A stretch of DNA of 64,000 bases from Leucocoprinus leucothites. Lineage: Eukaryota > Basidiomycota > Agaricomycetes > Agaricales > Agaricaceae. A model generated the notes under the pieces. It did no database searches, was not told the DNA's origin, and saw only the letters and a list, made by a program, of their open reading frames with translations. The first letter of the stretch is position 1. Every line of letters begins with the position of its first letter. Positions 24,512 to 36,266 of the stretch are shown piece after piece. The stretch covers positions 124,001-188,000 of the forward strand of contig JAACJO010000030.1 in NCBI GenBank assembly GCA_013368445.1, written 5' to 3'. The position numbers and the translations under genes are program-made.

Positions 24512-25684
24512 CAGCGTTGTGCAAGTTCATGAATTATTCATAAACCGTTCATGAGTCATTCATGAATCCATGAATTTGATGCCCGCCGGAATCACGCCCG
24601 AAGACCCGTAGTAAATCGAGACAAATTGATCAGGTATCATCCTTTTGATAATAGTACAATTTATTGTCGTAGAAGAACCTGCTCGGTGGTTTCGTCCATT
24701 GGCCCAATCTCAGCCTCGCCGTCATTATCAACCACACTGGCATCTTCTGCAGTATCCAAATCTAACAAACTGTGCAGCTCAAGCTCGTCTTCGAAGCTCA
24801 ACTGAACCTGTTCTCCGAATATTTTGCTCCATGTAGGATCTTCGAGATTGAAGAGATTTACCAACGGCATAATGTCTTTGACTTTGAAGCATGTCGTGCA
24901 CCAGACCTTTAGCACAGGGTTCCCCTTTGCGGTAGGGCGATGATAGGCATGGCTATCAGGACCCTTGTCATCTTTATCAGGATGAGAATCAAATAACTCC
25001 ACCACCATCCATGTTGGTTAGGAATTGTTGAGTCCCTTGCCATTAGTGTTTGTGGTAGTTTGAGTCGCAGTCGAGGGATTTGAGGGAAGCAAGGAATGTT
25101 ACCATTGGTACATCTACACTATGATCATCAGGCATATCATGATAGTGCCAACTGGACTAAATATTCGCGATCATTGAGTGGAAGACTTGGCGAGGAACGA
25201 GGCAAGTGTGATTTCTTGTGACATGAGTGACGCGTCACAGGGATTAGGTTGTGCGCACCAGCACACTCCTTTCCTCCTATCTATTTAATCATATTCTTAT
25301 GGTTTCGACTGCATTATGGCGTCGAAACCTCTAAATCTTTTATTTTTCCCACCCGCCCATACCCTTAGCTACCAATCCTATCTATCTAACGATAACATAG
25401 ACTCGGACAGCCACACAGTGGGCCGAAGACAGACACACGGTTTGGGGTGACCCGTCCGCGTTCTCCTTCGGCCTCACAAACAAGGAAATTGGCTGCTTAT
25501 TGCCGCCAATTCCCTTTTCCCCACACATTATGTGTGGTTGTCTGGGTATTATGTTACCCTACTCAGAATGAATAGGCACAAGACATAAACCCCCATCGGC
25601 TTTTCCCGCTTCATGAATGGTTCATGAATGTTCATGAAGGCACTTTCATGAAGGCGAGGTGTTTTCATGAACGGCACAACGCTG
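24512..25684. mobile_element. hAT-like DNA transposon, non-autonomous
   Basis: The ends are matching inverted repeats CAGCGTTGTGC at 24512-24522 and its complement at 25674-25684. Both sides carry an 8-bp near-identical flank (CACCCACA at 24504-24511, CACCCGCA at 25685-25692), the expected hAT target-site duplication length. Clusters of TTCATGAA-type motifs lie inside both ends, like hAT subterminal binding sites. The 1.17 kb interior has no recognisable transposase. It sits between the NACHT gene and its partner gene. Confidence 0.7.
24661..25008 (-). CDS. Hypothetical frame inside the hAT-like element
   Basis: This is an open frame of 115 residues, acidic in the C-terminal half, with a CTTC motif (residue about 37-40). 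I recognise no domain and cannot tie it to hAT transposases. It may be a captured gene fragment or chance. Confidence 0.25.
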   Translation of the reverse strand: MVVELFDSHPDKDDKGPDSHAYHRPTAKGNPVLKVWCTTCFKVKDIMPLVNLFNLEDPTWSKIFGEQVQLSFEDELELHSLLDLDTAEDASVVDNDGEAEIGPMDETTEQVLLRQ

Positions 25685-25867
25685 CACCCGCATGATGCGC
25701 TGTTACGATATAATAGTGAAAGTAGACCACAAAATTTGAGTGAATTCTGCTCTGCACAAGGTAATTCGCCAAGTCCCAGTCAATCGCACATGAAGTGATA
25801 GTCACGATGAGCGGAGTAATTAGGAGCACTGCAGTTCCCGAGCAACGAGTATTTCACTTAATAGGAG

Positions 25868-27308
25868 TCAGAGTAGCCGGCAAGGTCCGGTTTTGCTCGG
25901 TTGAATAGGTCACCAGTTGAAAAGTATGTCTGAGACAACAACCATCTGTGGCAATGTTGAGTGCACCGCGCCCACATTCTCTCCACTTCAAATCACATAG
26001 ATGCCCAGAAAATGTCACGACCAACTCAGGTCTCCATATTGCCCTTCAACATTCAAAGCCGCTTTTTGGTCACCGTCGGCGTGAAGAAACTTGATCCAAC
26101 TGAATTAGGGCCCTTCAGCATACTGGCGAACAGTAAAATGCCGATCTACAACTATGTCAACTACTATCAAACATCTCGTAGCTGGTCAAATCCACAGACG
26201 CGTGCTGCCCCAATTATCACCCAATTGACTAGGAAAAAATTTCATTGTGCAAAAAGTTCCGCGGAGCATGAGTATATTGTTGCTACGGTATACCCTTCGC
26301 TTGTCCAACTTCATCGGAGAGAGGGGAAAACTAAATTGGTTTTCGAACGCACCACACTCAGAGGCCGGGGCTTCTGTGGTGAGCTTCCAATCCTCTCTCT
26401 TCCTAGCTGCTGATTCATGGATGAGCAGGCACAGTTTCACAAATTGTGTCGTTCATCACAGGGTCATCCAGAGCTCTTAACTTGTGCCCCGACGACACCG
26501 TCCGATTATGGGACAAAACCAGAGATAAGCAGGCTTCGACACTAGCTTACATCAAGTTCCCAGTACTCGTTCCGAACTCCAAAAGCACGGATAATAACGA
26601 ACATAAACAAGCTTCGCTGCCGTTTTGGCGTTTTATCGTCCTTATTGACGCGGTTGATCGATTACTCGGGGATTATAACACGTCGGGCCATAATTGTCAT
26701 TTTTTCAGTAGTGCCATCATGGGTGCTATAGAGAGAATTACAGGACGTCATGCAACATTGAACAACCTCGATGAAAATGTGCCTCGCAGGTGTGCTCTAA
26801 AGAAAAAATTCCAGTGGCGAGTCCCAGTCATTGTATCGCCAAGGGTACCCTTCGGGGAGGACATATATCCGTCTGGATATTGTCACGGAATCGGAGTACA
26901 CAAGGAACCGACTGAGAAGTTTTATCGAGATGTACTTTTGAAATTTATTGAGTTATGCTCTGGTTTCAGGGCCAATGTCGGTTGCTATATCCTCTAAAGT
27001 TGATGTCTTCATACTCACTGCGTTTGTGAAATAGGAAGAAAAATATGCCCAACTCAATCCGCCGTGGCTCCAGTGACTTGGGTCAAAACACGATTTTCAT
27101 GGCTCGAGTCCAAAGGCAGATTTGAATTATGATGAGACTGAGCGGACCGCTGGACGTCATCAAGAGGCTGGGATGCTGATAACATTGTTGGCAACTCTGT
27201 TAGAGACAAGTTTGTGTATGTAGTATGTCCAATCCATAGGCCTGCTTTTCTCCTTTGAGCCGTAGACCTCGACCTAATCAGTGTCAATCACAGAATGTGC
27301 TCATTAAA
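25868..27308. repeat. Tandem duplication unit, copy 1
   Basis: This is highly similar to 28049-29487 in the same orientation. It includes the upstream region, the whole partner gene and about 310 bp downstream. The right end (...aacatt) is followed here by a NACHT fragment, but in the second copy by a tRNA-Lys gene. Confidence 0.85.
26012..26997 (+). CDS. Unknown partner-family protein with HNCHF motif, copy B
   Basis: Exons 26012-26378 and 26429-26997 join over a 50-nt intron in phase 1 and read 311 residues without a stop. The N-terminal half begins MSRPTQVSILPF and contains YIVATVYPS; the C-terminal half has LWDKTRDKQ and DYNTSGHNCHFFSSAIMG. I do not recognise the family. The NC.HF pattern recalls the catalytic Cys motif of permuted papain-like folds (PPPDE/DeSI, LRAT-like), which is only a suggestion. 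Relative to copy C there is one extra A in an A-run near 26803, so the last about 65 residues are in a different frame. It is divergent from the NACHT gene, with the hAT-like element inserted between them. Confidence 0.55.
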
Positions 27309-28030
27309 TAGAACAACATTAAGCCCAGTACAACGTTTAACAAGGAGGGTAAGTGCTTCCTCTGATGGCCACGAGTTGGGGAGGCTGTGATCCCCGCGGA
27401 TCTTCTTGAACTCGACGGTCAGATAGATTAGGATCTCGTGATCGATTGCGCGGGATACAGGAAGTTTGGCATAAGGACAAACGAGAGATACTGTAGCATA
27501 ATTCATGGTCCGCCTGATCGAGTCTTCCGGGTGGCTCCTGATGAACCGGCGGAAGGGGGTTGCCTGCTTGCGAGCGGAAGTTACGATAATCTCAATAATA
27601 TCACACTGCTCGGCCGTCCTACGACACTCATCCAGCCCATTAATGATCACTGCACGTCCGTCAAGACCACTCTGTAGTATCAACCCCACGAAGGGGGTGA
27701 ACGAGCAAATTTTCAAACTGTGTTGACATTGATGTCGTCGCGAGGCTGGATCACTGATCATGCCCTGGTCAATGATTTCTCGGAATGTGGGGCATGTCGT
27801 AGCAATGTGATACACAATGGATGCGACGACTCGTCGAGGGTCGTCACGATCAACATTGGAATGGGAGAAGAAGAGGGTTATTGCGAGACGCCCATGATCA
27901 CTATTCTTATTGAGAACATGATGTTAACACGCATGGAGGCAGATGATTTGATGTCCGATGGCCACCTCTTCGGATAGCTTCTAAGGAGTTTCAACTTGTG
28001 AAAATGGGCCATGAAAGCAAAGGACGTACA
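27309..28030 (-). pseudogene. NACHT pseudogene, internally deleted
   Basis: This matches the NACHT gene (about 22690-23250) and then jumps directly to sequence matching that gene's 5' flank (24058-24200). The N-terminus, the Walker A loop and the start codon are therefore deleted. Walker B remains as VIINGLDEC (Asp to Asn). There is a frameshift around 27735 and truncation at the C-terminal side. It cannot make a working NTPase. Confidence 0.85.
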
Positions 28031-28048
28031 GGATGCATCGATACATTC

Positions 28049-29487
28049 AAGGTAGCCGGCCAAGGTCCGGTTTTGCTCGATCATTAAATGGGTCATCAGG
28101 AGTTGACGAGTATGTCTTAGATAACAACCATCTGCGACAATGCGCCATGCCCCACATTTCTCTCTAACCGCATAGATTCCTAGAAAATGTCGCGACCAAC
28201 TCGGGTCTCCATATTGCCCTTCGACATTCATAACCGCTTTTTGGTCACCGTTGGTGTGAAGAAGCTTGATCCAACTGAAATACGGCCGTCCACGATACTG
28301 GCGAACAGTAAACTGCCGATCTACAATTATGTCAACTACTATCAAATATCTCGTGATGGCCGCCACTGGTCAAACCCACAGAGGCGTGCTGCCCCAATCA
28401 TCACCTAATTAGCTAGGAAGAAGCTTCACTCTGCTCAAAGTTCCGTGGAGCATGAGTATATTGTCGCTACGGTATACCCTTCACTTGCCCAACTTCACCG
28501 GGGAGAGGGGAAAACTAAATTGGTTTTTGAACGCACCACACTCAGGGGCAGGGGCTTCTGTGGTGAGCTTCGAGCCCTCTCTCTTCCAAACTGCTGATTC
28601 ATAGATGAACAGGCACAGTTTCACAAATTGTGTCGTTCATCACAGGGTCATCCAGAGCTCTTAACTTGTGCCCCGACAACACCGTCCGATTATGGGACAA
28701 AACCAGAGATAAGCAGACTTCGACACTAGCTTACATCAAGTTCCCAATACTCGTTACGAACTCCAAAAGCATGGATAATGATGAACATGAACAAGCTTCA
28801 CTGCCGTTTGGGCGTTTTATCGTCCTTATTGACGCGGTTGATCGATTACTCGGGGATTATAACACGTCGGGCCATAATTGTCATTTTTTCAGTAGTGCCA
28901 TCATGGGTGCTATAGAAAGAATCACAGGACGTCATGCAACATTAAACAACCCCGATGACAGAGTGCCCCGCAGGTGTGCTGTAAAGAAAATTTCCAATGG
29001 CGAGTTCCAGTCATTGTATCGCCAAGGGTACCTTTCGGAGGGGACATATATCCGCCTGGGTATTGTCACGGAATCGGAGTGCAAAAGGAACCGACTGAGA
29101 AGTTTTATCGAGATGTACTTTTGAAATTTGTTGAGTTATGCTCTGGTTTCAGGGCCAATGTCAGTCACTATATCTTCTAAAGCTGATGTCTTCATACTCA
29201 CTGCGTTTGTGAAATAGGAAGAAAAATTCACCTGACTCGATCCGCCGTGGCTCCATGACTGGGTCAGAACACGAGTCCAAAGGTAAAATTCAAATGTGAT
29301 GAGACTGAGTGGGCTGCTAGACATCATAAGGAGGCTGGAATGCTGAGAACCCTGTTGAAAATCTTATCAGAGCTAGAGATAAGTATATGTAGGGTGTCTA
29401 ATCCATAGACTCGCTTTTCTTCTGTGAGCCGTAGGTCGAACTAATCAATGTCAATCACAGAATGTACTCATTAAATACAATAACATT
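28049..29487. repeat. Tandem duplication unit, copy 2
   Basis: This is the second copy of 25868-27308. It ends exactly one base before the first tRNA-Lys gene. The NACHT pseudogene lies between the two copies, so the larger duplicated unit was NACHT gene plus partner gene. Confidence 0.85.
28187..29124 (+). pseudogene. Partner-family gene, copy C (nonsense codon)
   Basis: Same two-exon structure as copy B (28187-28562, 28613-29124). TAA at 28406-28408 replaces the CAA/CAG (Gln) of copies B and A2, stopping exon 1 after 73 codons. The second exon is open and ends in LYRQGYLSEGTYIRLGIVTE..., a frame that looks more protein-like than the end of copy B. Only about 160 bp separates its start from the NACHT pseudogene flank. 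Confidence 0.75.
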
Positions 29488-29575
29488 GCCCGCCTAGCTC
29501 AATCGGATAGAGCGTCAGACTCTTACTGACAGGTGGGGCATCTGAAGGCTGCGAGTTCGACCCTCGCGGTGGGCT
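29488..29575 (+). tRNA. tRNA-Lys (CTT) with 14-nt intron
   Basis: Acceptor GCCCGCC pairs with GGTGGGC. D-arm TAGCTCAATCGGATAGAGC, anticodon stem TCAGA/TCTGA, loop CTCTTA-A with anticodon CTT at 29522-29524, T-arm GCGAG TTCGACC CTCGC. The intron 29526-29539 sits one base after the anticodon, the canonical place. Mature length is about 74 nt before CCA. Confidence 0.95.
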
Positions 29576-29644
29576 ATTAAGATTTTGCTTTCCTGATATC
29601 CCTCTAGCAAAGGGCATGAATGATCATTTATATAAAGCTACCGA

Positions 29645-29746
29645 GCCCGCCTAGCTCAATTGGCCAGAGCGTCAGACTTTTACGCATGTCTATATGCTTC
29701 AAAGTTCTAAATCTGAAGGCTGCGAGTTCGAGCCTCGCGGTGGGCT
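29645..29746 (+). tRNA. tRNA-Lys (TTT) with 28-nt intron
   Basis: Arms match the neighbouring tRNA-Lys except for a few bases in the D-loop and T-loop. Anticodon TTT is at 29679-29681 in loop CTTTTA-A; the intron 29683-29710 sits one base after the anticodon. A T-run at 29746-29751 serves as the polymerase III terminator. The two genes are 69 bp apart and decode both lysine codons. Confidence 0.95.
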
Positions 29747-29751
29747 TTTTT
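29746..29751 (+). terminator. Pol III terminator of tRNA-Lys (TTT)
   Basis: Six T residues lie directly after the acceptor stem, the standard polymerase III stop signal. Confidence 0.8.
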
Positions 29752-30144
29752 GTTCTTGATTCCAGAGATTCCTCTTCGGTCTTTCCCTCCCGAGGAATTA
29801 CCCTATTTTAAAGCCGTATCTCATCGATACTTTCGAACGAATCAAGATAGTCTTTAAACGACGCGCAAATATGATCTGAAAGTCGCAGGATTCACGATGG
29901 GGATATCTATAATAATATAGCAACACAGTATCGACGTATAAACAACAACACTTGAAAGCAATAATGCACACAAACACATCAGTCCAGAGCAAGCCTTTGC
30001 ACAAAAACAGATAAATGAACAGCAAATAGAACAAAGGACGACCAAAAGCAAGAAAACTGATGCAACACACACAGAGACAGAGAGAACAAAAGGAACCCAA
30101 AGAAAACAAAGAGCAGAGAAACGAATACCATTACATAAATCTTT

Positions 30145-33100
30145 TTAACTATACCCCAGAAGCTCCCCAATCAACGCCAACGCACTCTCATCCATCCCAG
30201 CATCCTCCAACACCGCCAACACATTCGGCGCATCAATACTATCCGCCATAAACCGCTTCACAATACTCTGCAACGCGTTCTGTATCCGAACCGTAAACGA
30301 GTCAAGGGTCATGAGCAAATCATGATCCGTCCACCTCGTCGTCATCGGCGGCAACACATTCTCCGGGTCCACATGCAACTCTCTCCACATCTCATTCCAC
30401 GACTCTACAAACTGTTGCTGTTGTTGCTGTTGATCCTCTTCCTCCCCCTCCCCCTCTCCAAACGTCATCCCCAGATCTGTATCCCTACTCAACATCAACG
30501 AAGGGGTGAATATCCTCCCAGACGACAACGCCTCCAATCTCAAACACAACATCCCCATCTCCCTCACATGCGCCACATTCAAAATCACACTCGCCGGCGT
30601 CACCTCCTCCGACCCCAAATCATGCCTCGCCTCCAACCCCGACGGGTAAATCGCCGAAACAAACTCTGGCACCTCCAACCCCTTCAACTTTCTCTCCCCC
30701 ACATCCTTAATCACCACCCCCAACTGTTTCACCGCATCAACCGCTTTGAGAGGTTGAAACTTGGACAATTCCGTCCTCTCCATCGCTCCCAACACCGACG
30801 CATTGATCTCCCTTATCACCTCTGCCGAACACATAATCTGACCTCCCTGCGCCAACCCACTCACTCTCGCCGCCCTATTCGTCACCGGACCCAAATAATC
30901 CATCCGATGCGTCACCGGATCCTGCACACACAACGGCGTCCCACAATGAATTCCCATCCTCACCGACACACCCTGCGCAATCAAATTCCCCCCTGGATCC
31001 TTAATTGGCTGCCCATCCTCACACTCCAATATCTCCTTTGGCCAATGCTCCTGCAACAACTGCACCTGCACCGACAAACAAAACCACACCGCAGCCATCA
31101 CAGTCGGAAAACTGCACAAAAACGCATCTCCCTCCGTCTTAAACTCGTACCCCCCACAATCCCTCAACCGCCTCCTCATCAAATCATTGTGCAACTGAAT
31201 GGCAGCTGGCATCCCCGGGTTAACTTCCCACAAATGTGTCGAATTCCGGATATCCGTAAACGCCAGCGCAATGTGTCCTGTCGGGGGCGCGACCTCGGGT
31301 GAGGAATGTCGCACAGACTTGTCCACGACCATATTGCTATGTCCCTTCGTCGACACCACCGACGGCTGTGACGGCGGCATCAACCCAGGCTCCAAAATCG
31401 TCGAGGACCGAACAAGCGCAGATCTATCATGCACATCCCTCAACCTAATCGCCATCACCATAATATTCCCCGTCGACCCATAACTCATCGCAAAATCCCT
31501 CAACTTTTGCGCAACGAGCGCAGGATCATTCGTCGTACTCGCCACATCCACCGCCGTCTGAAAACTCACATAATCCCACAACCCTCGGTTCCCCATAATC
31601 AAAAACTCGTCCGTGTCCGAGATATCGTACTCGCACATGTCGGGAGATGCGTTGACGACGGGCAAGAGGTGATAATACCCAAACGACCTCGTCACATCCA
31701 CTTCATCATTCACCAATCCACTAGGCGAGACCCACCCCTCACTCTTCCGTATCCTCCTCAACTCGTCAGGGTTCCAAGGACAATGCTTCTTCGATAATTC
31801 AAACGGCTGCCCCTTCCTCGATATAATCCCCAATGAACTCCCAACATTCGCAGCAAACAACTTGCGATCCTCAATATACACCACCAACCCCGAGCACCCC
31901 CCTCTCGCCGTAACAGGATTCACACCCGGGAACGCACTCCCCTGTCCTCCCGTCCCACTACCAACAGTCACATGACCATGAACAGTGGCCACCGTTGCCA
32001 CTGACCCCTTCCTCGCACCCGGTACAAACAACTGATTATGAATCTCCTGATGCAACCCCAAAAACGACCTCCTCAACACATCCACAGCCAAATGCTTCCC
32101 ATCCTGCATATCCTTATTCTGCATCTGTCCCTGGAAAAATCCCAAAAAGTGGTCGTGCAAGAACTTGGCATGCCTATTAGGCGATATTCCAGGTCGGAGA
32201 GCTTTGGGTGGAGAGACGTTCCCAAACATCGCAAATAATGCGCGACTGTTGGGTCTATGTCCGCCATTGGAGTTGGAGGAGGAAGAGGATGGGGAAGGCG
32301 GAAACTCGTGTACGAGATCCAACATCGTCAACGCGCCTTCTCGACCCAAACAATCAGAGATCCCATACCCTAACCCGCCAACCACACTCGCCGTAGACCG
32401 AATTCGTCGATCTTCAGTTTCGTCGGGAAGGTCGCTGGCTGTTACTGTGAGATCCATTAAGCCGAGATTACGTAGGTGCCTGAGGGACGCGAAACCGGAA
32501 AGCGAGCCTGGATGATGACTTTCCCGACTGCTGCGCGAGGTACCGATGTGCCGATTGTCGGGCTTGATCTGCAGTCGTTTATTGCCCGAGAGATTGAGGT
32601 AACGAATGTTCTCATTATAGTTCCTGAATCATACCCCCGAATCAGCACCCATCCGTACAAATTGAAGCAAGAAGACTCACCAATTCCAATCAAACTCATA
32701 ATTATTAATATTATACCTCAAATTATTATTACTCACATCAATCACCCTCAACTGCTCCAACCTCGTCAACTCCGCAGGTAACACCGTCAACTTATTCCCA
32801 CTCAAATAAACCACCCTCAACTCCCTCATCCTCACAAAATCATCACTCTGCAAACTCGTAATCCCATTCCCACACAAATACACCTCTCTCAATTTCGGTG
32901 CCAAGTTGCGGAAGAATCCAGGTGGGAAATCCGTGATCTCGTTGTAGGAGAGGTTGAGTGAATGAAGCGAGCGCAAGAACGCCATGTTTCGGAGACCGAG
33001 GTTCCCAGGTGAGTCAGGTGGGTAAGACGAGATTCGATTTTCAGAGAGGTAGAGCGCGGTTAGGGAGAACGAGAGTGGAGGGTATAGGTGTCCCAGAATA

Positions 33101-36100
33101 ACATGCATCGGATTATAATCCTCCGGCACTTCACCCCCTTTCATCGCCCCATCCTGCTGCAGCACTTGTTGGCCATGCATCGGGATAATAGTCGGCGGCG
33201 GGAAAGTCGTCACGAAATTCGTACTCAAATTCAACCTCTCCAAACACCCACAATCCCAAATCGTACCAGGCACCTCTCGCAAATTGTTCCCATGCGCATC
33301 CAACACCTTCAACTTTTTCAACTTCCCAATCGTCTCCGGCAATTTAATCAACCGGTTCTCGAAACAATACAACTCTTCCAGCTCGACCAGTTCGCCCAGT
33401 GTATCAGGGATGTAACTCAAACTGTTGTGCTGCAGCTTGAGTATTTTGAGAGTGACGAGTTTATCTAGGACACCGGCATCGAGGGTAGTGAGACTTGCAT
33501 GGGAGAGGTCGAGAGAGGTAAGGAGTCGAGATGCAGAGCCAAAGGGAGGAAGGGAAACCACAACTTGGGTAATCTCATTATGCGACACATCAACAATGTT
33601 AATGTTTCCACCCATGGATAAATCCAGGAGATGTATCGCATTATGATCGGCGTAGAGGATTTTGATTCGGGGGAGGTTCATGACGATCGTCAGGTCTACT
33701 ATTTGATTCCGTCGACAATCAACATATTCGAGGTGTCGGAGCTTGTAAAAGCTATCCGGGATTTGGGGTACAGAGTTTCCGAGGAAGAGGAACCGATCCA
33801 GTTGGAACAGATCACCAATGTTTTCGGGGAGTGATTCGAGATAATTGAACGATACGTCCAAATCACGTAGAGTCTTGATTTTGGTCACCACATCCGGAAT
33901 TGATCGTAGCCTGTTGTTGGATATGTTGAGCGTAGTAAGGGTCTCAAGGTTTGCAAATGTCGAAGGGAGGTCCTTGAGTAGGTTATTTTGGAGGAAAAGG
34001 GACAATAGTTCGGGGATCTTGTGTAATCGACCACCCTCGAGTTCTCGAACTTTGATATAATTCGACGATAGGTCTAGCCTCTGCAACCACTTGGCCGCCG
34101 TCAAGTTGGCGGGCACTTTTCGCATCGACATGTTGGACAGCCGTAGGTCGCGTAGTGCCGTACAAGCCTCGATGAAATCGAGAGGAAGATCAATCATGGG
34201 ATTTCGCGACAACTTGAGTGAAATGATTTGATCCGCGTGTTGGTGTAATACGACAGGTATAGCGCGTAGACTCCGACCTGCGAGGTCGACATAATCGAAC
34301 GTTTCAAGTCGGAGCTCATTGTTGGAGGGTTCGGCAAAGGAAGAGTGGTGGGTTGGGGGTTCTGAAAATGATGGGCGGCCCATGCCGATTCCGAGGTCTG
34401 GATCGCGATATATGAATTTGAGAAGGAAAGAGAGGTGTTCGCCCCCGAGGAGGATGAGCCCGTCGTTCCATGTGTACCCTGCTTCCGCCATCCGACGATA
34501 GATGATGTGCAGAGGCAGCTCCCTCACGTCCAATATTCGTTCTACAGAGTCAAATTTAGCATATGTCTGATGAACCGCCTGTGAACACTTACCCTTTCCC
34601 CGCTCCTTCAAAAATAGCCGACTTGTCTGCTTGTCGTTCGACAGCGTCCTCCTATGCAACGCAGGCAACAAATCATACACCGTCAAACTAACCCCGACAG
34701 CAGCCGAATGATAAAACCCATTCGGTCGATATATGCGCACAGTCAATTCACTATCATCCGGCATAGCCCTCTCCTTGCCCTTTCTCGAGGGTTTAATCGA
34801 CTCTGCGACATGTATCGAGGGCGGATGCAACGGCCCGTGATGACCATTCACACCACCGGCGGCCATCGTCCTCAAATCCACCACACTCGCACCGCCGCCC
34901 CTTCTTGCTCTGGCAGCACCACCATCATCCTCCGAATCGGAATCCTCGGGCGCTGTCATATCAAGTTTCCCATTCTGCAAACCGTGTTCATCAATTACGG
35001 CCCAACTTTCGGGTGCTTTCCACGTTCCGTCATCCGCACGCGGCGCATCAGGGTCGTCTTGCCCACCTCCTGCTGCTGGTGGTGCAGAGGTACTAGGCGA
35101 CGCAATGCTAAACCCATTGACAGGGCCAGTGCCATTGACGTGGGGAACGACGGTAGTAGGAGAAACACGAGTGGGACCAAAAGCGGATGTCGGGATAACA
35201 TCGGTGGAAGAGCTGAAAGGGTCGCTGAAGGTTGGTGGACTGCTGAGCGCCGAAGAGCTCCCTGTGGGTTGTAGCAGATGCGGCTGGGAGTGGGAGTGGT
35301 GTTGATGGCCCCCCGATCCCGAAAACGATGCTGAGCCGCTTCCTGGGGAGTTGGGGTTGAGTTGGTCGTGGGCCACCCGTGAGACGTCGATGATGCCTTC
35401 CATGCTCTCCAGGTTGGTATCAAGGGGATAGAGAGACGTATCGTCTTTTGGCGGAACCTCTGGCGGTCCATTCCGCTTGCCTTTTCCCCGTTTCTTCTTG
35501 TCCTTCTCCTTTGACTTATCTTTCGGAGGTACGGGAGGACCTACAGCGAGGTATGCGAGAGGGTGGGGCGGTTCAACAGGATTGTTGTACACATTGTTGT
35601 GGTTGATGTTGGTGGGGAGAGGAGGCGGCGGGGAGGAAGCTTCGTCTCGCGAGTCTTGGTGGAGATGGGCTTTGCTTCCTCGGCGTTTGAGAAGTCCAAG
35701 ATTAAACTTGGAAGGCCTCTTGCGGAGTTCGTGGTGTGATGAGTGTTGGGGAGAAGTCGAAGGATTTGGGGGATAGTACGTCGCTGTCCGCACCGAATCA
35801 GCGTCGTCGGACGATCGCCGTTTTGACTCGGCTAAAGAGAGATGCGATGTTGAGCCAGAGCCAGACCCTCGAGTCGACCGTAGCAAACTTGTGTTACTCG
35901 TCAGACCCGATCCCCTGAACGAGAGAAATGACGACAGTGAACTCTTGGCGAATCCACCTTTTGACGACGTGGAAGGTAATGATAATGATGGTTGGTAATT
36001 GTACGTCGTGGCCGGCGACGGCTAGTAGCAAAGTACTCAGTGCAACCACGAAATGCAGATAGGAAGAAAAAAACACGCACAGGTTCATCTACGAGAAACG

Positions 36101-36266
36101 GAGCAATGTTGGTGTCAATAGTCATATCATTTGAAGAACGGCCAGGCGTTGGAAGGTCAGGAATTTCAGGAATGACCTGGCCTGTATCGTCTACAACATC
36201 GTCGATACGCAGTTGGATATCCGACTGCTCGTGCAACGACACATGTGACCCATCTCCAGCGAACAT
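30145..36266 (-). CDS. CYR1: Adenylate cyclase
   Basis: Four exons (36266-36081, 36021-34593, 34541-32681, 32623-30145) join in phase to 1984 residues. In order: a short N-terminal G-alpha-binding-like region; a long Ser/Pro-rich disordered part; a Ras-association domain (about 485-570, LFLKERGKERIL); about twenty LRRs (about 600-1200); a PP2C-like domain (about 1220-1560); and the class III cyclase domain (about 1608-1790). The cyclase domain has AFTDIRNSTHLWE (first metal Asp), FKTEGDAF (second metal Asp) and GPVTNRAARVSG (transition-state Asn/Arg). A C-terminal tail follows. It makes cAMP from ATP at the membrane under Ras and G-alpha control and drives PKA signalling in growth, mating and nutrient sensing. 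The domain order is the fungal standard, and all catalytic residues are present. Symbol by orthology. Confidence 0.96.

Noticed and set aside
24512..25684. Calling the inner 115-residue frame a hAT transposase
   Set aside because: No zinc finger, RNase H core or dimerisation motif can be seen.
30322..31302. 326-codon plus-strand frame
   Set aside because: It is the antisense shadow of the adenylate cyclase exon, rich in His, Arg and Pro without any domain.
34654..35274. 206-codon plus-strand frame
   Set aside because: It is antisense to the disordered N-terminal part of adenylate cyclase.
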